From Marthasterias glacialis (taxonomy: Eukaryota > Echinodermata > Asteroidea > Forcipulatida > Asteriidae): a stretch of DNA of 64,000 nt. The position numbers and the translations under genes are program-made. The DNA is taken from NCBI GenBank assembly GCA_911728455.2, contig OU452233.1:7360505-7424504 (forward strand), read 5' to 3'. This document shows positions 59,357 to 64,000 of the stretch, piece by piece. Every line of letters begins with the position of its first letter. Within the stretch, counting starts at the first letter, position 1. The notes below the pieces were generated by a model. It did not search any database. It was not told where the DNA came from and worked only from the letters and a program-made list of their open reading frames with translations.

Positions 59357-62300
59357 ATGGCCGAAAAAGCTCGCTAGCTCCCGAAATAACGCAAGCTTGG
59401 ACCTCTAGTTTGTTGGACACGCCTCGGAAGAGCTGTCCGCATCGACTGATTCCATGAAAACCACTTTTGAAGTTGGGTCAAAAATTAAAATTTCTCACAG
59501 GGAGATCCCTGTGAGCACTCGCACTTTTGGTCAAAAATTTTGGGGGCGATTTTTTGATAGAAATTGATAGAGTGGACATCACTGAAGAGGGTTTGTGTGT
59601 GGGGAAGGGGCCGATTCGCAATATTTGGGCAAATGGCAAAATTTAGGTCAACTCTGACGTCATCAAGATGGCCGAAAAAGCTCGCTAGCTCCCGAAATAA
59701 CGCAAGCTGGGACCTCTAGTTTGTTGGACACGCCTCGGAAGAGCTGCCCGCATCGACTGATTCCATGAAAACCACTTTTGAAGTTGGGTCAAAAATTAAA
59801 ATTTCACACAGGGAGCTCCCTGTGAGCACTCGCACTTTTGGTCAAAAATTTGGGGGGCGATTTTTTGATAGAAATTGATAGAGTGGACATCACTGAAGAG
59901 GGTTTGTGTGGTGGGAAGGGGCCGATTCGCAATATTTGGGCAAATGGCAAAATTTAGGTCAACTCTGACGTCATCAAGATGGCCGAAAAAGCTCGCTAGC
60001 TCCCGAAATAACGCAGGCTGGGACCTCTAGTACGTTGGACACGCCTCGGAAGAGCTGCCCGCATCGACTGATTCCATGAAAACCACTTTTGAAGTTGGGT
60101 CAAAAATTAAAATTTCTCACAGGGAGCTCCCTGTGAGCACTCGCACTTTTGGTCAAAATTTTTGGGGGCGATTTTTTGATAGAAATTGATAGAGTGGACA
60201 TTACTGAAGAGGGTTTGTGTGTGGGGAAGGGGCCGATTCGCAATATTTGGGCAAATGGCAAAATTTAGGTCAACTCTGACGTCATCAAGATGGCCGAAAA
60301 AGCTCGCTAGCTCCTGAAATAACGCAAGCTGGGACCTCTAGTTTGTTGGACACGCCTCGGAAGAGCTGCCTGCATCGACTGATTCCATGAAAACCACTTT
60401 TGAAGTTGGGTCATAAATTAAAATTTCTCACAGGGAGCTCCCTGTGAGCACTCGCACTTTTGGTCAAAAATTTGGGGGGCGATTTTTTGATAGAAATTGA
60501 TAGAGTGGACATCACTGAAGAGGGTTTGTGTGTGGGGAAGGGGCCGACTCGCAATATTTGGGCAAATGGCAAAATTTAGGTCAACTCTGACGTCATCAAG
60601 ATGGCCGAAAAAGCTCGCTAGCTCCCGAAATAACGCAAGCTGGGACCTCTAGTTTGTTGGACACGCCTCGGAAGAGCTGCCCGCATCGACTGATTCCATG
60701 AAAACCACTTTTGAAGTTGGGTCATAAATTAAAATTTCTCACAGGGAGCTCCCTGTGAGCACTCGCACTTTTGGTCAAAAATTTGGGGGGCGATTTTTTG
60801 ATAGAAATTGATAGAGTGGACATCACTGAAGAGGGTTTGTGTGTGGGGAAGGGGCCGACTCGCAATATTTGGGCAAATGGCAAAATTTAGGTCAACTCTG
60901 ACGTCATCAAGATGGCCGAAAAAGCTCGCTAGCTCCCGAAATAACGCAAGCTGGGACCTCTAGTTTGTTGGACACGCCTCGGAAGAGCTGCCCGCATCGA
61001 CTGATTCCATGAAAACCACTTTTGAAGTTGGGTCAAAAATTAAAATTTCTCACAGGGAGCTCCCTGTGAGCACTCGCACTTTTGGTCAAAAATTTTGGGG
61101 GCGATTTTTTGATAGAAATTGATAGAGTGGACATCACTGAAGAGGGTTTGTGTGTGGGGAAGGGGCCGATTCGCAATATTTGGGCAAATGGCAAAATTTA
61201 GGTCAACTCTGACGTCATCAAGATGGCCGAAAAAGCTCGCTAGCTCCCGAAGTAACGCAAGCTGGGACCACTAGTTTGTTGGACACGCCTCGGAAGAGCT
61301 GCCCGCATCGACTGATTCCATGAAAACCACTTTTGAAGTTGGGTCAAAAATTAAAATTTCTCACAGGGAGCTCCCTGTGAGCACTCGCACTTTTGGTCAA
61401 AAATTTTGGGGGCGATTTTTTGATAGAAATTGATAGAGTGGACATCACTGAAGAGGGTTTGTGTGTGGGGAAGGGGCCGATTCGCAATATTTGGGCAAAT
61501 GGCAAAATTTAGGTCAACTCTGACGTCATCAAGATGGCCGAAAAAGCTCGCTAGCTCCCGAAATAACGCAAGCTGGGACCTCTAGTTTGTTGGACACGCC
61601 TCGGAAGAGCTGCCCGCATCGACTGATTCCATGAAAACCACTTTTGAAGTTGGGTCAAAAATTAAAATTTCTCACAGGGAGCTCCCTGTGAGCACTCGCA
61701 CTTTTGGTCAAAAATTTGGGGGGCGATTTTTTGATAGAAATTGATAGAGTGGACATCACTGAAGAGGGTTTGTGTGTGGGGAAGGGGCCGATTCGCAATA
61801 TTTGGGCAAATGGCAAAATTTAGGTCAACTCTGACGTCATCAAGATGGCCGAAAAAGCTCGCTAGCTCCCGAAATAACGCAAGCTGGGACCTCTAGTTTG
61901 TTGGACACGCCACGGAAGAGCTGCCCGCATCGACTGATTCCATGAAAACCACTTTTGAATTTGGGTCAAAAATTAAAATTTCTCACAGGGAGCTCCCTGT
62001 GAGCACTCGCACTTTTGGTCAAAAATTTTGGGGGCGATTTTTTGATAGAAATTGATAGAGTGGACATCACTGAAGAGGGTTTGTGTGTGGGGAAGGGGCC
62101 GATTCGCAATATTTGGGCAAATGGCAAAATTTAGGTCAACTCTGACGTCATCAAGATGGCCGAAAAAGCTCGCTAGCTCCCGAAATAACGCAAGCTTGGA
62201 CCTCTAGTTTGTTGGACACGCCTCGGAAGAGCTGCCCGCATCGACTGATTCTATGAAAACCACTTTTGAAGTTGGGTCAAAAATTAAAATTTCTCACAGG

Positions 62301-64000
62301 GAGCTCCCTGTGAGCACTTGCACTTTTGGTCAAAAATTTTGGGGGCGATTTTTTGATAGAAATTGATAGAGTGGACATCACTGAAGAGGGTTTGTGTGTG
62401 GGGAAGGGGCCGATTCGCAATATTTGGGCAAATGGCAAAATTTAGGTCAACTCTGACGTCATCAAGATGGCCGAAAAAGCTCGCTAGCTCCCGAAATAAC
62501 GCAAGCTGGGACCTCTAGTTTGTTGGACACGCCTCGGAAGAGCTGCCCGCATCGACTGATTCCATGAAAACCACTTTTGAAGTTGGGTCAAAAATTAAAA
62601 TTTCTCACAGGGAGCTCCCTGTGAGCACTCGCACTTTTGGTCAAAAATTTTGGGGGCGATTTTTTGATAGAAATTGATAGAGTGGACATCACTGAAGAGG
62701 GTTTGTGTGTGGGGAAGGGGCCGATTCGCAATATTTGGGCAAATGGCAAAATTTAGGTCAACTCTGACGTCATCAAGATGGCCGAAAAAGCTCGCTAGCT
62801 CCCGAAATAACGCAAGCTGGGACCTCTAGTTTGTTGGACACGCCTCGGAAGAGCTGCCCGCATCGACTGATTCCATGAAAACCACTTTTGAAGTTGGGTC
62901 AAAAATTAAAATTTCTCACAGGGAGCTCCCTGTGAGCACTCGCACTTTTGGTCAAAAATTTTGGGGGCGATTTTTTGATAGAAATTGATAGAGTGGACAT
63001 CACTGAAGAGGGTTTGTGTGTGGGGAAGGGGCTGATTCGCAATATTTGGGCAAATGGCAAAATTTAGATCAACTCTGACGTCATCAAGATGGCCTAAAAA
63101 GCTCGCTAGCTCCCGAAATAACGCAAGCTGGGACCTCTAGTTTGTTGGACACGCCTCGGAAGAGCTGCCCGCATCGACTGATTCCATGAAAACCACTTTT
63201 GAAGTTGGGTCAAAAATTAAAATTTCTCACAGGGAGCTCCCTGTGAGCACTCGCACTTTTGGTCAAAAATTTGGGGGGCGATTTTTTGATAGAAATTGAT
63301 AGAGTGGACATCACTGAAGAGGGTTTGTGTGTGGGGAAGGGGCCGACTCGCAATATTTGGGCAAATGGCAAAATTTAGGTCAACTCTGACGTCATCAAGA
63401 TGGCCGAAAAAGCTCGCTAGCTCCCGAAATAACGCAAGCTGGGACCTCTAGTTTGTTGGACACGCCTCAGAAGAGCTGCCCGCATCGACTGATTCCATTA
63501 AAACCACTTTTGAAGTTGGGTCAAAAATTAAAATTTCTCACAGGGAGCTCCCTGTGAGCACTCGCACTTTTGGTCAAAAATTTGGGGGGCGATTTTTTGA
63601 TAGAAATTGATAGAGTGGACATCACTGAAGAGGGTTTGTGTGTGGGGAAGGGGCCGATTCGCAATATTTGGGCAAATGGCAAAATTTAGGTCAACTCTGA
63701 CGTCATCAAGATGGCCGAAAAAGCTCGCTAGCTCCCGAAATAACGCAAGCTGGGACCTCTAGTTTGTTGGACACGCCTCGGAAGAGCTGCCTGCATTGAC
63801 TGATTCCATGAAAACAACTTTTGCAGTTGGGTCATAAATTAAAATTTCTCACAGGGAGCTCCCTGTGAGCACTCGCACTTTTGGTCAAAAATTTGGGGGG
63901 CGATTTTTTGATAGAAATTGATAGAGTGGACATCACTGAAGAGGGTTTGTGTGTGGGGAAGGGGCCGATTCGCAATATTTGGGCAAATGGCAAAATTTAG
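59357..64000 (+). repeat. Divergent satellite units towards the right end of the window
   Basis: About 15 units with many private changes: ATTTCACACAGG (59803), GTGTGGTGGG (59909), GCAGGCTGG and AGTACGTTGG (60014-60035), CATTACTGAAG (60200), CCTGAAATAAC and CTGCCTGCATC (60312-60373), CGAAGTAACG and GGACCACTAG (61248-61272), GCCACGGAAG and GAATTTGGG (61909-61965), GGGGCTGATT, TTTAGATCAAC and GGCCTAAAAA (63030-63100), CCTCAGAAG and CCATTAAAACC (63466-63503). TTTTGGGGGCG is common (60161, 61094, 61405, 62027, 62337, 62649, 62958). TCATAAATT with GACTCGC is duplicated in neighbouring units (60411 and 60722). No gene is seen. Confidence 0.85.

Larger units (their letters stand above)
1..64000 (+). 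repeat. Satellite DNA array, ~311-bp monomer, about 206 head-to-tail copies
   Basis: The same ~311-bp unit recurs from the first to the last base with no interruption and no change of orientation. With ATGGCC as unit start, successive starts are 1, 312, 623, 933, 1243, 1554 and so on to 63711. Units differ from the consensus by zero to about five bases. Length is 311 bp with a six-G run, 310 with five and 312 with seven; rare units are 300 bp (11-bp deletion) or 316 bp (5-bp duplication). One unit counted by hand has 147 G+C of 311. Because 310 and 311 are not multiples of three, no frame stays open from unit to unit. The scale and homogeneity are those of a eukaryotic satellite block. I do not recognise the family, so a centromeric or heterochromatic role is inference. 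Confidence 0.98.

Noticed and set aside
1-64000. Large repetitive protein gene
   Set aside because: Monomers of 310 and 311 bp are not multiples of three, so the frame rotates at each unit and all frames are stopped several times per unit.
1-64000. CRISPR array
   Set aside because: The repeat is ten times too long, and there are no unique spacers between repeats.
1-64000. Tandem 5S rRNA, tRNA, spliced-leader or snRNA gene cluster
   Set aside because: Tandem RNA genes can have ~300-bp periods, but I see no 5S internal control boxes, no tRNA B box (GGTTCRANNCC) and no SL1-type exon in the monomer on either strand.
1-64000. Mobile element or tandem transposon ends
   Set aside because: No transposase or reverse transcriptase reading frame, no target-site duplications and no terminal inverted repeats other than the short internal palindrome.
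1-64000. Telomeric repeats or a telomere-satellite junction
   Set aside because: No short telomere-type repeat is present in the window.

Overview
The whole 64 kb window is one uninterrupted tandem satellite array. A single ~311-bp monomer is repeated head-to-tail on the same strand about 206 times by hand count: 205 complete units plus a final partial one at 63711-64000. I found no unique sequence, no mobile-element insertion, no inverted unit and no convincing gene. The open reading frames in the window are short by-products of the repeat. The monomer is 311 bp when a G-run near its middle has six G, 310 bp with five and 312 bp with seven. One hand-counted unit has about 47% GC and 13 CpG, an observed/expected ratio of about 0.76.

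The material looks eukaryotic: a long homogeneous satellite with nested higher-order repeats (HORs), as found in centromeric, pericentromeric or other heterochromatic blocks. I do not recognise the monomer and cannot name the species. The near-normal CpG content argues mildly against a heavily CpG-methylated vertebrate genome.

Layout, using ATGGCC as an arbitrary monomer start. 1-3416: 5-unit HOR, 1553 bp. 3417-5592: mixed units. 5593-7456: 6-unit segment related to the next block. 7457-14908: 12-unit HOR, two copies of 3726 bp. 13356-22657: 15-unit HOR, two copies of 4651 bp, the first overlapping the end of the 12-unit block. 22658-24212: simple units. 24213-27322: 6-unit HOR, 1866 bp. 27323-30431: simple units. 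30432-33227: 3-unit HOR, three copies of 932 bp. 34162-36647: 4-unit HOR, two copies of 1243 bp. 36648-39757: near-consensus units. 39758-46598: 5-unit HOR, 1555 bp, flanked by a second 5-unit segment that recurs 17 units apart. 47532-49397: 6-unit block, with its first units repeated at 49398. 51574-53437: 3-unit HOR, two copies of 932 bp. 53438-59356: 9-unit HOR (2804 bp) whose second copy has lost one unit (2493 bp). 59357-64000: more divergent units, perhaps close to an array edge.

Each standard monomer carries four recurring short elements: a 22-bp perfect palindrome, a 17-bp sequence matching 8 of the 9 fixed positions of the CENP-B box, a full CRE palindrome (TGACGTCA), and a YY1-like GCCAT core next to the CRE. 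Whether any protein binds them is inference. The most interesting aspects are the layered amplification history, the CENP-B-box-like site, and the palindrome with its exact loss-of-one-arm variant.
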